Part shown: one piece after another, positions 25,125 to 34,378 of the stretch
How positions within the stretch are numbered: the stretch's first letter is position 1
Layout of the letters: each line of letters starts with the position of its first letter
Assembly: GCF_008065375.1 (NCBI RefSeq)
Contig: NZ_VJYI01000014.1
Span: forward strand, 124,001 to 188,000
DNA length: 64,000 nt
Source of the DNA: Nonomuraea sp. SYSU D8015
Lineage (GTDB): Bacteria > Actinomycetota > Actinomycetes > Streptosporangiales > Streptosporangiaceae
Direction: 5' to 3'
Position numbers and translations under genes: made by a program
The notes under the pieces: model-generated
What the model was told of the DNA's origin: nothing
What the model saw: only the letters and a program-made list of their open reading frames with translations
Database searches by the model: none

Positions 25125-26017
25125 CCGCGCTGCACGACGCTCCCCCCGCGACCACCGGCTCGCCCGGGCGGGCGCCGGCGGGCGCGGCCCGCCGGGGGCG
25201 CGGCCTGGTCCGCAAGGTGCTGGCCTACGCCGTGCTCGTCGTCGTGGCGGCGCTGGTGCTGGTGCCGTTCGCGTGGATGGTCTCCGCCTCGCTGAAGCAG
25301 AACAACCAGGTCTTCACCATCCCCATCGAGTGGATCCCGCGCGAGTTCCGCTGGTCGAACTTCGCCGAGATCTGGGACCGCATCCCGATGCTGACCTACC
25401 TGGGCAACTCGGCGTTCCTGGCGGTCACCATCACGCTGCTGCAGGTGCTCACCGGGAGCTTCGCGGCCTACGGGTTCTCCAAGGTGCGCTTCCCCGGGCG
25501 GGACGCGCTCTTCCTCGCCTACATCGCCACCATCGCCGTGCCGTGGCAGGCCTACATGGTGCCGCAGTACATCATGATGCAGCAGGCCGAGCTGACGAAC
25601 ACCTACTGGTCGATCATCCTGCTGCAGGCGTTCGGCGCCTTCGGCGTGTTCCTCATGCGCCAGTACTACATGTCGATCCCGGACGAGCTCTGCGAGGCCG
25701 CGCGGATCGACGGGCTGAGCGAGTACGGCATCTACCGGCGGATCATGCTGCCCCTGTCGAAGCCGGCGCTGGCCAGCCTGGCCCTGCTGACCTTCGTCAA
25801 CACGTGGAACGACTACATGGGGCCGTTCATCTACCTGACCAGCAACGAGCTGTGGACCGTGCAGCTCGGCCTGCGCTCGTTCGTCGGCCAGTACGACGCC
25901 GAGTACGCCATGATGATGACGGGCGCGGTCGTGTCGGTCCTGCCGATCCTGGTCATCTTCCTGTTCGGGCAGCGGTACTTCATCCGCGGCATCGCGACGA
26001 GCGGGCTCAAGGGATGA
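25121..26017 (+). CDS. Sugar ABC transporter permease (MalG-type)
   Basis: This 298-residue permease has a proline- and alanine-rich cytoplasmic N-terminus of about 30 residues, six membrane segments and the EAA loop CEAARIDGLSEYGIYRRIMLP. It is coupled to the first permease by a 4-base overlap and ends 10 bases before the DUF624 gene. Confidence 0.88.
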   Translation: MTALHDAPPATTGSPGRAPAGAARRGRGLVRKVLAYAVLVVVAALVLVPFAWMVSASLKQNNQVFTIPIEWIPREFRWSNFAEIWDRIPMLTYLGNSAFLAVTITLLQVLTGSFAAYGFSKVRFPGRDALFLAYIATIAVPWQAYMVPQYIMMQQAELTNTYWSIILLQAFGAFGVFLMRQYYMSIPDELCEAARIDGLSEYGIYRRIMLPLSKPALASLALLTFVNTWNDYMGPFIYLTSNELWTVQLGLRSFVGQYDAEYAMMMTGAVVSVLPILVIFLFGQRYFIRGIATSGLKG

Positions 26018-26027
26018 GAGCCCAAGG

Positions 26028-26714
26028 ATGAAGGCACTGCTCAGGCCCGCCAGGCAGGAGACCTACGAGAAGGTCTTCCGCATCGTCCACACCGGGCTCG
26101 TGACGAACGTCCTGCTGGCCGTCGCGTGCGCGCCGTTCCTCGCGGCGCTCGGCGTCGTCAGGAATCCCCTGGCGTCGTGGCCGTTCTTCGCCGCGCTGTC
26201 GACCCTCTGCGCGCCCGCCCTGACCGGGGCGTTCAGATGCTTCGCCGAGCTGGGCGAGGGGTCGGGGGCCGTGCTCCGCCCGTTCTGGGACGGCTACCGC
26301 GGGGCCGCGGGCCGCTCGATGGTCGTCTGGGCGGCCGGCGCCGCCGCCGTGAGCGTGCTGGCCGTGGACCTGGCCGCCGTCTCGCGCACCGGGTGGGGTC
26401 CCGCGCTCGCGCCGTTCTTCGCGGCCGCGGCGGTGCTGGTCGTGGCGGTGGTGGTCGCGGTCATGACGCTGCTCGCGGAGCGGCGGGACGGTTCCGTACG
26501 GCTGCGGGACCTCGTCCGGCCGTGCCTCTACCTGGTGGCGAGGCGCTGGTACCTGGCCGCGGCCAACGTCGTCGTCCTCGGGCTCGCCGTGGGGGTCATT
26601 CTGGTCAACCCGGTGATCGGGGTGTTGATCGTGTGCTCGCCCCTGCTCTATCTCGTGTGGGCCACGACCCGGTTCATCCTCGCGCCGGTCCTGCCGTCCC
26701 GCACGGCGGAGTGA
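26028..26714 (+). CDS. DUF624 (YesL-like) membrane protein
   Basis: This 228-residue protein with five or six membrane segments matches DUF624: VFRIVHTGLVTNVLLAV at the start, PLASWPFFAALSTLCAPALTGAFRCFAEL, then FWDGYRGAAGRSMVVW. YesL-type proteins are encoded beside ABC transporters for plant or microbial oligosaccharides (for example rhamnogalacturonan loci); their exact role is unknown. It is the last gene of this transporter operon. Confidence 0.78.
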   Translation: MKALLRPARQETYEKVFRIVHTGLVTNVLLAVACAPFLAALGVVRNPLASWPFFAALSTLCAPALTGAFRCFAELGEGSGAVLRPFWDGYRGAAGRSMVVWAAGAAAVSVLAVDLAAVSRTGWGPALAPFFAAAAVLVVAVVVAVMTLLAERRDGSVRLRDLVRPCLYLVARRWYLAAANVVVLGLAVGVILVNPVIGVLIVCSPLLYLVWATTRFILAPVLPSRTAE

Positions 26715-26726
26715 GCCGGGGCGCCG

Positions 26727-27566
26727 TCACCTCGTCCACAGCGCGTCCTGCACCGCCTGGACCAGGGCCATCAGCTCGGGTGTGACGCGCTCCCTCGACC
26801 AGGCCAGCGCGTACGTGATGCGCAGGTCGCCCGCCTCCAGGGGCACGAAGCGGACGTCGTCCCGCCTGATGGTCCTCGCCAGCAGCTGCGGGATCGGCAG
26901 CAGGCCGGCGCCGGCGGCCACCAGGTCGAGGGCGGCGGCGAAGTCGTCGTCGGGCACCAGGCGGGAGCGGCCGGGCAGGCCGGGCCACGCGCGGGTGCCC
27001 GGGGTGAGCAGGACGTGGCCGTTCAGCTCGTCCGCGGCCACTCTCGGGCTCGACGCCAGGCGGTGGCCGGCGGGGACGGCCACGTGGTCGACGGTCACGT
27101 GGAATCGGGCCGCCGTGACGAACTGGGCGGGGGCCGGGGTGGACAGGATCGCGGCCGAGACCTCGCCGGCCGCCAGGGCCTGGGCCGCCGCCGCCCGGCC
27201 GGCCACCCGTAGCTCCACGCCGATCGACGGGCTGCGGCTCGCCAGGCGCCGGACGATGCGGGCCGCCAGCGTGCCGACCAACGGTGGATAAGCAAGGTGA
27301 ATGGTCGGGCGTGCGAGTCTGGCTGCCTCGGCGGTGAACGCCCGAGCCGACTCGAGCACCTGCTCCGCGTACGGCAGCAACGCCTTGCCCTCGGCGGTGA
27401 GCCGCACCTCGCGGGCGGTGCGCTCGAAGAGCCGGAGGCCCGCGGCGCGCTCGAGCCTGGTGATGGCCTGGCTCATGGCCGGCTGCGACATGCCCAGGTC
27501 GGCGGCGGCAGCCGAGAAGCTGAGCCGGCCGGCGACCCTGGTGAAGCAGTGGAGCTCCTTGAGCAT
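26727..27566 (-). CDS. LysR-family regulator divergent from metE
   Basis: This 279-residue regulator has an N-terminal winged HTH (MLKELHCFTRVAGRLSFSAAAADLGMSQPAMSQAITRLERAAGLRLFERT) and an effector domain from about 90. It is divergent from metE with an 87-base gap. LysR proteins usually control the divergent neighbour, so it is a candidate MetR-like regulator of methionine synthesis. An upstream TTG/ATG extension of 15 residues is possible but lacks family sequence. Confidence 0.8.
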   Translation of the reverse strand: MLKELHCFTRVAGRLSFSAAAADLGMSQPAMSQAITRLERAAGLRLFERTAREVRLTAEGKALLPYAEQVLESARAFTAEAARLARPTIHLAYPPLVGTLAARIVRRLASRSPSIGVELRVAGRAAAAQALAAGEVSAAILSTPAPAQFVTAARFHVTVDHVAVPAGHRLASSPRVAADELNGHVLLTPGTRAWPGLPGRSRLVPDDDFAAALDLVAAGAGLLPIPQLLARTIRRDDVRFVPLEAGDLRITYALAWSRERVTPELMALVQAVQDALWTR

Positions 27567-27653
27567 AAGCAGCACCAATACATGGTGCACGATGCGGCGA
27601 ATTCTCGGCACGATCGCACCCGATCAATCGGGAGTGACGAGGAGTTGATGGAG

Positions 27654-29801
27654 ATGTCGCCGTTCCCCAAGTCGACCGTGCTGGGGTACCCGCGGATCGG
27701 GCCGCGGAGGGAGCTGAAGCGGGCGCTGGAGTCGTACTGGGACGGGCGGTCGAGCCGGGCGGAGCTGGACCGGGTCGGCGCCGGGATCCGGGAGCGGACC
27801 TGGCGCAGGCTGGCCGAGCTCGGGCTGGAGGGGCTGCCGTCGAACACGTTCTCGCTGTACGACCAGGTGCTCGACACGGCGGTGCTGCTCGGCGCGGTGC
27901 CGGAGCGGTATCGCGCGGCCGAGGACCCCTACTTCGCGATGGCCAGGGGCACCGAGGGGCTCGCGCCGCTGCGGATGACGAAGTGGTTCGACACGAACTA
28001 CCACTACATCGTGCCGGAGATCGGCCTGGACAGCGCGTTCAAGCTGGACGCGGGCAAGCCGCTGGGCGAGGTGCGGCAGGCGCGGGCGCTGGGGTACGAG
28101 ACGCGGCCCGTCGTGGTCGGTCCCGTGACGTTCCTGCTGCTGGCGTCGGCGCTGGACCGGCTGGACGACGTGCTGCCCTGCTACGAGGAGCTGCTCGCCC
28201 TGCTGGCCGCCGAGGGCGTCGAGTGGGTGCAGCTGGACGAGCCGGCGCTGGTGCAGGACAGGACGGCGGAGGAGTTGGCGGCCGTGCGGACCGCCTATGA
28301 GCGGCTGGGGTCGGTGGGCTCGCGGCCGGGGCTGTTCGTCGCGTCCTACTTCGGCGAGCTCGGGGAGGCCCTCCCGGTGCTGGCGGCCACGCCGGTGGAG
28401 GCGATCGGGGTCGACCTGGTGCGCGGCGGCGTGCCCGTTGCCGATCTGACCGGGAAGACGGTGGTCGCGGGTGTGGTGTCCGGGCGGGACGTGTGGCGGA
28501 CCTCGCCCGAGCGGGCGCTGGCCAAGCTGGGGGCGATCGAGGCGGACCGGGTGACCGTGAGCACGTCGTGCTCGCTGCTGCACGTGCCCTACGACGTCGA
28601 GGCCGAGCCGGACCTGGATCCGGCGCTGCGGTCGCGGCTGGCCTTCGCGGAGCAGAAGGTGGCCGAGGTGGTGGCGCTCGCGGCCGCCGGCTTCCTGGAG
28701 GCGCCGCTCGACGAGCCGTCGGCGCCGCTGGCGGGGCCGGTGGTCGTGGAGGGGCGCGGCCCGTACGCGGTGCGGGCGGCGGCGCAGGCCGGGCACCTGC
28801 GGCTGCCGCCGCTGCCGATCACCACGATCGGCTCGTTCCCGCAGACCGGCGAGCTGCGCGCGGCGCGCGCCGCGGTGGCGGCGGGGACGCTGACGCAAGA
28901 GGAGTACGAGCGGCGGGTCGAGGCCGAGATCGAACGCGTCATCCGGGTGCAGGAGCGGCTCGGCCTCGACGTCCTCGTCCACGGGGAGCCCGAGCGCAAC
29001 GACATGGTGCAGTACTTCGCCGAGCACCTCCACGGCTTCGCGGTCACCAGGAACGGCTGGGTCCAGTCGTACGGCTCGCGCTGCACCCGCCCCCCGATCC
29101 TGCACGGCGACGTCCGCAGGCCTGAGCCGATCACCGTGCGGTGGGCCACGTACGCGCAGTCGCTCACGGACAAGCCGGTCAAAGGCATGCTCACCGGGCC
29201 CGTCACGATCGTGGCCTGGTCGTTCGTCCGTGACGACCTGCCGCTGCGGGACGTGGTGTTCCAGGTGGCGGAGGCCATCGGGGACGAGGTGCGCGACCTG
29301 GAAGCGGCCGGGGTGTCGATCATCCAGGTGGACGAGCCGGCGCTGCGCGAGCTGCTGCCGCTCCGGCGGGCGGCGCAGGAGGAGTACCTGGAGTGGGCTG
29401 TGGCGGCGTACCGGCGGGCCACCTCGGGGGCGAGTGATCGCACGCAGATCCACACGCACCTGTGCTACTCCGACGCCGACCAGATCCTGGCCGCCATCGA
29501 CGGGCTGGACGCGGACGTGACCACGATCGAGTCCGCCCGGTCGGGGGCGCGGATCCTGGGGGCGGTGGGTTCCTTCGGGCGCGGGCTCGGGCCGGGGGTC
29601 TACGACATCCACTCGCCGCGCGTGCCGTCGGCAGAGGAGGTCGAGGAGCTGCTGCGGAGGACGTTGCGGGCACTACCTGTGGAGCGGGTCTGGGTGAACC
29701 CGGACTGCGGGCTGAAGACGCGGACGTACGAGCAGGTGGAGGCGGCCCTGGCGAACGTGGCCGCCGCCACGCGGAAGCTGCGGGCCGAGCTTCAGGCGTA
29801 A
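27654..29801 (+). CDS. metE: Cobalamin-independent methionine synthase
   Basis: This 715-residue MetE methylates homocysteine from 5-methyltetrahydrofolate without B12. It has the duplicated barrel arrangement: N-terminal STVLGYPRIGPRRELKRALESYW and MTKWFDTNYHYIVPE, C-terminal ITTIGSFPQT, and the zinc ligands in QIHTHLCYSD and NPDCGLKTR. It is somewhat shorter than the usual 750-760. GAGGAG lies nine bases before the chosen ATG; the ATG at 27648 is an alternative. No B12 riboswitch is visible in the leader. It overlaps the convergent GNAT gene by 10 bases. Confidence 0.92.
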   Translation: MSPFPKSTVLGYPRIGPRRELKRALESYWDGRSSRAELDRVGAGIRERTWRRLAELGLEGLPSNTFSLYDQVLDTAVLLGAVPERYRAAEDPYFAMARGTEGLAPLRMTKWFDTNYHYIVPEIGLDSAFKLDAGKPLGEVRQARALGYETRPVVVGPVTFLLLASALDRLDDVLPCYEELLALLAAEGVEWVQLDEPALVQDRTAEELAAVRTAYERLGSVGSRPGLFVASYFGELGEALPVLAATPVEAIGVDLVRGGVPVADLTGKTVVAGVVSGRDVWRTSPERALAKLGAIEADRVTVSTSCSLLHVPYDVEAEPDLDPALRSRLAFAEQKVAEVVALAAAGFLEAPLDEPSAPLAGPVVVEGRGPYAVRAAAQAGHLRLPPLPITTIGSFPQTGELRAARAAVAAGTLTQEEYERRVEAEIERVIRVQERLGLDVLVHGEPERNDMVQYFAEHLHGFAVTRNGWVQSYGSRCTRPPILHGDVRRPEPITVRWATYAQSLTDKPVKGMLTGPVTIVAWSFVRDDLPLRDVVFQVAEAIGDEVRDLEAAGVSIIQVDEPALRELLPLRRAAQEEYLEWAVAAYRRATSGASDRTQIHTHLCYSDADQILAAIDGLDADVTTIESARSGARILGAVGSFGRGLGPGVYDIHSPRVPSAEEVEELLRRTLRALPVERVWVNPDCGLKTRTYEQVEAALANVAAATRKLRAELQA

Positions 29802-30343
29802 CGCTCGGTGAACTCCTCGATCGTCATCCCGAAGAGGACCTCGTCCTCGAAGCGGCCGCCCGCGTAGTGGCTCCTGCGCCGGCGGCCCTCCTCGACGAAG
29901 CCGAGCCGCCGGTGCAGGGCCAGCGACGCCTCGTTGGAGGAGAAGACCCCGGCCTCGGCCTTCTGGAAGCGGCGGTCGAAGAACATGTAGCGCAGCAGGA
30001 TCACGATGGCGTCGGCGGCGTAGCCCCTGCGCCGGTGGGGCTCGCCGATGGCGATCCCGTACGCGAAGGTGCCGTTGACGCGGTCCACCGTGTGGGTGTT
30101 GAGGCCCCCGACGGGGGCGTCGTCGTCCGTGGTGGCGATCACGAGGCGGAACTCGTCGAGGTCGGCCTTCTGCTCGGACTGTTCGACGGCCCACTTCCTG
30201 GCGGACGCGGCCGAGGTGGGCGGGTGGAGGCGCCAGCTGTTCCTGGTGGCTTCGGAATCCTCCTCGAAAGCGTGGAACGTCTCCCAGTCCTCGGGCTCCA
30301 TCGCGCGCAGGCGCACGCGCTCCCCCACCCATGCCGACTTCAT
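29792..30343 (-). CDS. GNAT-family N-acetyltransferase
   Basis: This 183-residue GNAT of the RimJ/RimL-like type starts with VGERVRLRAMEPEDWETFHAFEEDSEATR. The acetyl-CoA loop is GEPHRRRGYAADAIVILLRYMF (RxxGxA form) and the end is NEASLALHRRLGFVEEGRRR, as usual. Substrate unknown. The ATG chosen fits the family start; a reading 12 residues longer is possible. It is convergent with metE. Confidence 0.82.
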   Translation of the reverse strand: MKSAWVGERVRLRAMEPEDWETFHAFEEDSEATRNSWRLHPPTSAASARKWAVEQSEQKADLDEFRLVIATTDDDAPVGGLNTHTVDRVNGTFAYGIAIGEPHRRRGYAADAIVILLRYMFFDRRFQKAEAGVFSSNEASLALHRRLGFVEEGRRRRSHYAGGRFEDEVLFGMTIEEFTERYA

Positions 30344-30383
30344 GGCAGGCAGCCAACCAGATCGTGCCTGCCCGGTCACCCGA

Positions 30384-31301
30384 TTATTTCAGCGCTCCCG
30401 ACGTCAGGCCGGACTGGATCTGGCGTTGGAACACCGTGTAGACGACCAGCATCGGGAGGATGGCCAGGGTAAGGGCGGCGAACAGGGCCGACCAGTCCTG
30501 GTCGTATCCGGCGGCGGTGGAGATGTCGGCGATGCCCTGGGTCAGCACCCACTTGTCCCGTTCCTGCAGCAACACCAGCGGGAGCTGGTACTGGTTCCAC
30601 TGCCCCAGGATGTTGAAGATGGTGATGCTGATGATGCCGGGCCGGGCCATCGGCAGCATGATCTGGAAGAAGACGCGGGTGTGGGAGGCGCCGTCCACCA
30701 TGGCGGCCTCTCCCACCGCCCTCGGGAGCGTGCGGAAGAAGGCCGACAGGAAGAAGACGGTGAACGGCATCGAGTACGCGATGTAGACCAGGACGAGCCC
30801 GGCGTGCGTGTTCAGGCCGATGAACGGGCCGACGACCGGCACGTTGCCCATGTTCTGGACGACGAAGAACAGCGGCGTCAGTGCGAGATAGACCGGGAAC
30901 GCCAGCCCCGAGACGAAGAGCAGGTAGATCGCGCGGTTGCCGCGGAAGGGGTAGCGGGCCAGGACGTACGCGGCCATCGAGCCGATGAGCATCGTGCCGA
31001 ACGTACTGAACGACACCACGATGACGCTGTTGAGCATGTACTGCCCGATGTGCGCCTGCTCCCACGCCCGGGCGAAGTTGTCCCAGCGCAGCGCGGCGGG
31101 CATCGACCAGGCGTCGCCGAAGATCTCGTCCTCGCTCTTGACCGAGGCCAGGAACGTCCACAGGATCGGCACCACCGTCAGCAGCGTCCACAGCAGCAAC
31201 GCCAGGTGCGTGAGCACGCCCAGCGGCCCGAGGCGCCGCCTGCGCTCTTGGCGGGCGAGCTTGCGGGAGTTCGCCGCTGTCCACGAGATCATCGTTGTCA
31301 T
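30384..31301 (-). CDS. ngcG: Sugar ABC permease, NgcG-like
   Basis: This 305-residue MalG-type permease has six membrane segments and the EAA loop VGEAAMVDGASHTRVFFQIMLP. Its start overlaps the stop of the preceding permease by one base (TGATG). It is the last gene of the rpiR-SIS-ngcE-ngcF-ngcG operon. Assignment to N-acetylglucosamine/chitobiose uptake comes from the binding protein and locus, not from this sequence alone. Confidence 0.78.
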   Translation of the reverse strand: MTTMISWTAANSRKLARQERRRRLGPLGVLTHLALLLWTLLTVVPILWTFLASVKSEDEIFGDAWSMPAALRWDNFARAWEQAHIGQYMLNSVIVVSFSTFGTMLIGSMAAYVLARYPFRGNRAIYLLFVSGLAFPVYLALTPLFFVVQNMGNVPVVGPFIGLNTHAGLVLVYIAYSMPFTVFFLSAFFRTLPRAVGEAAMVDGASHTRVFFQIMLPMARPGIISITIFNILGQWNQYQLPLVLLQERDKWVLTQGIADISTAAGYDQDWSALFAALTLAILPMLVVYTVFQRQIQSGLTSGALK

Positions 31302-32212
31302 CAGTACTCGATTCGTTCGCGTCGGGACAGGCGCAGCGAGAGGATCGCGAAGCCGACGGTGAAGAAGAACATCACGACGCCCAGCGCCGAGGCGTAGCCG
31401 AACCGGAAGTACTGGAACGCGTTGCGGTAGATCTCGGCCGCCATGACCGTGGTCGAGAAGTCGGGGCCGCCGTGCTGGTCGGTCATCACCCAGACGATCG
31501 CGAACACGTCCAGGGCGAGGATGCCCAGGTAGACCCAGGCCACTTGCACAGTGTCCCAGAGCAGGGGAAGCGTGATGCGGAAGAAGAGGCTGAGGCGACC
31601 CGCTCCGTCGATCTGCGCGGCCTCGAACATGTCTCTGGGGATGGAGGCCAGGCCGGCGGAGAAGAGCACGACGTAGAAGCCGACCGCCTGCCACACCATG
31701 ACCCCCAGCACCGACCAGAACGCCACGTCGGGGTCGGACAGGAAGCCGATCGGCGGGAGGCCCAGCGCCATCAGCGGGCCGTTCAGCATGCCGCTGCCGT
31801 CCGGCCGGAACACCTGCTGGAACAGCACCGCCACCACCGCGACCGCCAGGACCTGCGGGAAGAAGAACACCACACGGTAGAACTTCGACCCGCGGATCCC
31901 CGTCACGCCCTGCGGGCCGCCCACGTTGAGCAGGAAGGCGAAGAACAGGGCGATGACGATCGTGATCAGCGGCAACAGGAGGAGCAGGGCGCCGTTGTGG
32001 CTGACGGCCTTCCAGAACGTCCCGTCGCCGAGCAGTCGCTCGAAGTTGTCCAGGCCGATGAAGCGCGGCGTGGCCGTCACGCCGCGCCAGTCCGTCATCG
32101 CGATGTAGAACGCCTGGATGTACGGCGAGATGACGTAAACCAGGTAGAGAATCACCGGGGCTGCCAGGAACGAGGTGATGAACAGCCCGCGGCGATACCT
32201 GTTGAAGATCAT
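31301..32212 (-). CDS. ngcF: Sugar ABC permease, NgcF-like
   Basis: This 303-residue MalF-type permease starts MIFNRYRRGLFITSFLAAP, has six membrane segments and the EAA loop FEAAQIDGAGRLSLFFRITLP. It overlaps the binding-protein stop by one base (TAATG) and the next permease by one base, so the three transport genes are translationally coupled. Confidence 0.8.
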   Translation of the reverse strand: MIFNRYRRGLFITSFLAAPVILYLVYVISPYIQAFYIAMTDWRGVTATPRFIGLDNFERLLGDGTFWKAVSHNGALLLLLPLITIVIALFFAFLLNVGGPQGVTGIRGSKFYRVVFFFPQVLAVAVVAVLFQQVFRPDGSGMLNGPLMALGLPPIGFLSDPDVAFWSVLGVMVWQAVGFYVVLFSAGLASIPRDMFEAAQIDGAGRLSLFFRITLPLLWDTVQVAWVYLGILALDVFAIVWVMTDQHGGPDFSTTVMAAEIYRNAFQYFRFGYASALGVVMFFFTVGFAILSLRLSRRERIEY

Positions 32213-33624
32213 TAGCGCTTGTACTTCTTGATCGAGGAGTCGTTCTTGATCTCGTCGGCCTTCTTCTGGATGCGCTCCAGGTACTTGTCGGGCGTCAGGC
32301 CGCCGGACATGAGCTGGCCGGTGGCGGCGATGGCCTCGTCCTTGAGCGGGCCGTACCAGTTGAACCAGCGGTAGTAAACGGTGTTGGCGCCTGCGTCGGT
32401 GACGGCCTTGGAGGCGCTGGTCACGCCCGGAGAGATGTCCTTGCCCTCGGTGGCGCCCTTGACCACGGTCAGGGTGCGCACCAACGCGCTGAAGTCCCCG
32501 GCGGCCTTCTTCGACAGCATGCCCCGCAGGTACTCCATGCCCGCCTGGGGGTGGGGGCTCTTGGCGGAGACGATGAAGTTCTCGCCCGGCTGGGTGTGCA
32601 GGGTGCCATAGGGCATCTTGTCGGACCCGGTGACGTCGGGGATCGGGAACATGCCGTACTCGAAGTCGGGCGGTGTGGTGGTCTTCTGCTCGTTCTCCAG
32701 CCAGGAGCCGGAGGGCAGCATGGCGACCTTGTACTTGTTCTGCGCGGTCTGCGTCTGGACGTGGTCGAGGCCGGTGGTGCCCTCCATGAGGTATTTGGCG
32801 CCGACCTCGGCCCAGGCGGTGGCCGCGGACTTCATGGCCTCGGTGGTCCAGGCGCCGTCCTCGAGGTTGTCGATGTTGACCAGCACCTCGTTGCCGCCGA
32901 TCTTGGCGGCCATGGTGAGCAGTGGCTCGTACAGGTATTGCGGGAACTTGCCGGCGTAGGTGAAGGGCGCCATCTTGCCGGACTTCTTGATCGTCTCGCA
33001 GAGCGCGATGAACTCGTCCCAGGTCTTCGGGATCTGCCAGCCGTTGTCCCTGAACACCTTCTGCGAGTACCAGATGCCGTGGATGTAGTTGACGTAGCCC
33101 AGCACGCTGAACTTGCCGTCGTAGGTGCCGATCTCGATGACCGACGGGTCGATGGTGTCCCTCACCTTGGTGTTCGGGTCGTCCCACGAGGGCGCGTCGA
33201 GCAGCGGGGTCAGGTCCTGGAGCTGGCCATCCTGGGAGAGGGCGCCGAAGTCGATGAAGTTGGCGCCGGAGTTGTCGATCACCTCTGGCGGGTTGCCGCC
33301 GGCGAAGCGCGGCTGGAGGACCTTGGTGATCTCCTTGGTCGCGTTGTGCTTGATCTCGACGTCGGGGTATTTGGTCTTGAACAGGGGCTGGTGGATGTTC
33401 TTGGCGTAGTCCTGGCCGAAGCCGCCGTCGAAGATCCACACCTCCAGCGGCTTCTTGGCGTCCACGCCGAACGGGTTGGCCGCGCTGGTGGCGACCGGCG
33501 CGGACGAGCTCGAGGCGGCGGGCGGGGCGGCGGGTGTGGCACATGCGGCCAGCGCCCCTGCCGCCGGCACGAGCGCCGCGGCGCGCAGGAATCCACGTCT
33601 GCTGATCTGGGGGGTGTCGGACAT
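32212..33624 (-). CDS. ngcE: Sugar-binding lipoprotein, NgcE-like
   Basis: This 470-residue binding protein has a twin-arginine signal with lipobox (SRRGFLRAAALVPAAGALAAC), so it is probably a Tat-exported lipoprotein. The mature start PLEVWIFDGGFGQDYAKNIH, and a length of about 470, fit NgcE, which binds N-acetylglucosamine and chitobiose in streptomycetes. AGGAG lies eight bases before the chosen ATG. The gene neighbours (SIS protein, RpiR, BadF-type kinase) fit amino-sugar use. No ATPase gene is present. Confidence 0.78.
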   Translation of the reverse strand: MSDTPQISRRGFLRAAALVPAAGALAACATPAAPPAASSSSAPVATSAANPFGVDAKKPLEVWIFDGGFGQDYAKNIHQPLFKTKYPDVEIKHNATKEITKVLQPRFAGGNPPEVIDNSGANFIDFGALSQDGQLQDLTPLLDAPSWDDPNTKVRDTIDPSVIEIGTYDGKFSVLGYVNYIHGIWYSQKVFRDNGWQIPKTWDEFIALCETIKKSGKMAPFTYAGKFPQYLYEPLLTMAAKIGGNEVLVNIDNLEDGAWTTEAMKSAATAWAEVGAKYLMEGTTGLDHVQTQTAQNKYKVAMLPSGSWLENEQKTTTPPDFEYGMFPIPDVTGSDKMPYGTLHTQPGENFIVSAKSPHPQAGMEYLRGMLSKKAAGDFSALVRTLTVVKGATEGKDISPGVTSASKAVTDAGANTVYYRWFNWYGPLKDEAIAATGQLMSGGLTPDKYLERIQKKADEIKNDSSIKKYKR

Positions 33625-33643
33625 TATTAGTACTCCTGACATT

Positions 33644-34378
33644 TCATGTTCCGCGTCGGATGCGCCCTGCGTACCGGCTCTCCAGGGCCTTGTTGTGCTC
33701 GTCGCCGCCGGTAACGTTTACCGACAGGTAGACGGGCGGCGTCTCACCCAGCGCCACGAGCTCTTCGACCGCCTCCGTGACCACCATCTGCGCGAGCAAC
33801 GCCGAGGTGATCGTGGACACCGCACCGTAGCTGCCGCCGCCGGGCAGGTCGAGGATGGCGTCCCCGTACGGCGAGCCGTTGTCCAGCACGACGTCGGCCA
33901 GGTCGAGCAGCTTGGCGCCGGACGGGTGGCGGGAGGTCATCCGCGTGCTGTGCTGGACCGAGGTGATCGCGATCAGCGGATGTCCGCGGTCCTTGACGAT
34001 CCCGGCAAGCTCGACGACGGCGCCGTTCACGCCCGAGCTGGAGATCAGCACGAACACGTCCTGCGGCTCGACCGGCGCCAGGTCATAGATCTGGTGCGCG
34101 ATGGCCGGATCGCGCTCCAGCTCGGGGGTCAGCACGCTGGGCGGCTGCCCGCCGTACAGGACGAGGTCTCTGGGCGAGAGGCGGTTGCTGGGGACGAGGC
34201 CGCCGGCCCGTCCGGCGATCTCCATGGCGATGGCCTCGGAATGCCCCGAGCCGAAGGCGTTGACCACGCCCTCCGCCCGGATCGCGGCCACCACCAACCC
34301 GGCCGCCTTCCTCACCGGCTCCGCCTGGCTCTCGGCGACCTGTCGTGCCAGGTCGAGGACCTTGGTTGCGTACGTCAT
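33644..34378 (-). CDS. SIS-domain protein (UPF0309-like sugar-phosphate binding)
   Basis: This 244-residue protein has one SIS domain: VVNAFGSGHSEAIAMEIAGRAGGL and DVFVLISSSGVNGAVVELA for phosphosugar binding, with SVQHSTRMTSRHPSGAKLLDLADVVLDNG. It is a likely isomerase, etherase or sensor for an amino-sugar phosphate. The start directly follows the rpiR stop, and ngcE begins 20 bases after its end, so the five genes form one operon. Confidence 0.8.
   Translation of the reverse strand: MTYATKVLDLARQVAESQAEPVRKAAGLVVAAIRAEGVVNAFGSGHSEAIAMEIAGRAGGLVPSNRLSPRDLVLYGGQPPSVLTPELERDPAIAHQIYDLAPVEPQDVFVLISSSGVNGAVVELAGIVKDRGHPLIAITSVQHSTRMTSRHPSGAKLLDLADVVLDNGSPYGDAILDLPGGGSYGAVSTITSALLAQMVVTEAVEELVALGETPPVYLSVNVTGGDEHNKALESRYAGRIRRGT

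Noticed and set aside
32551..33630. A 359-codon plus-strand frame antisense to ngcE
   Set aside because: It is Val/Leu/Gly-rich antisense reading of a recognised binding-protein gene.
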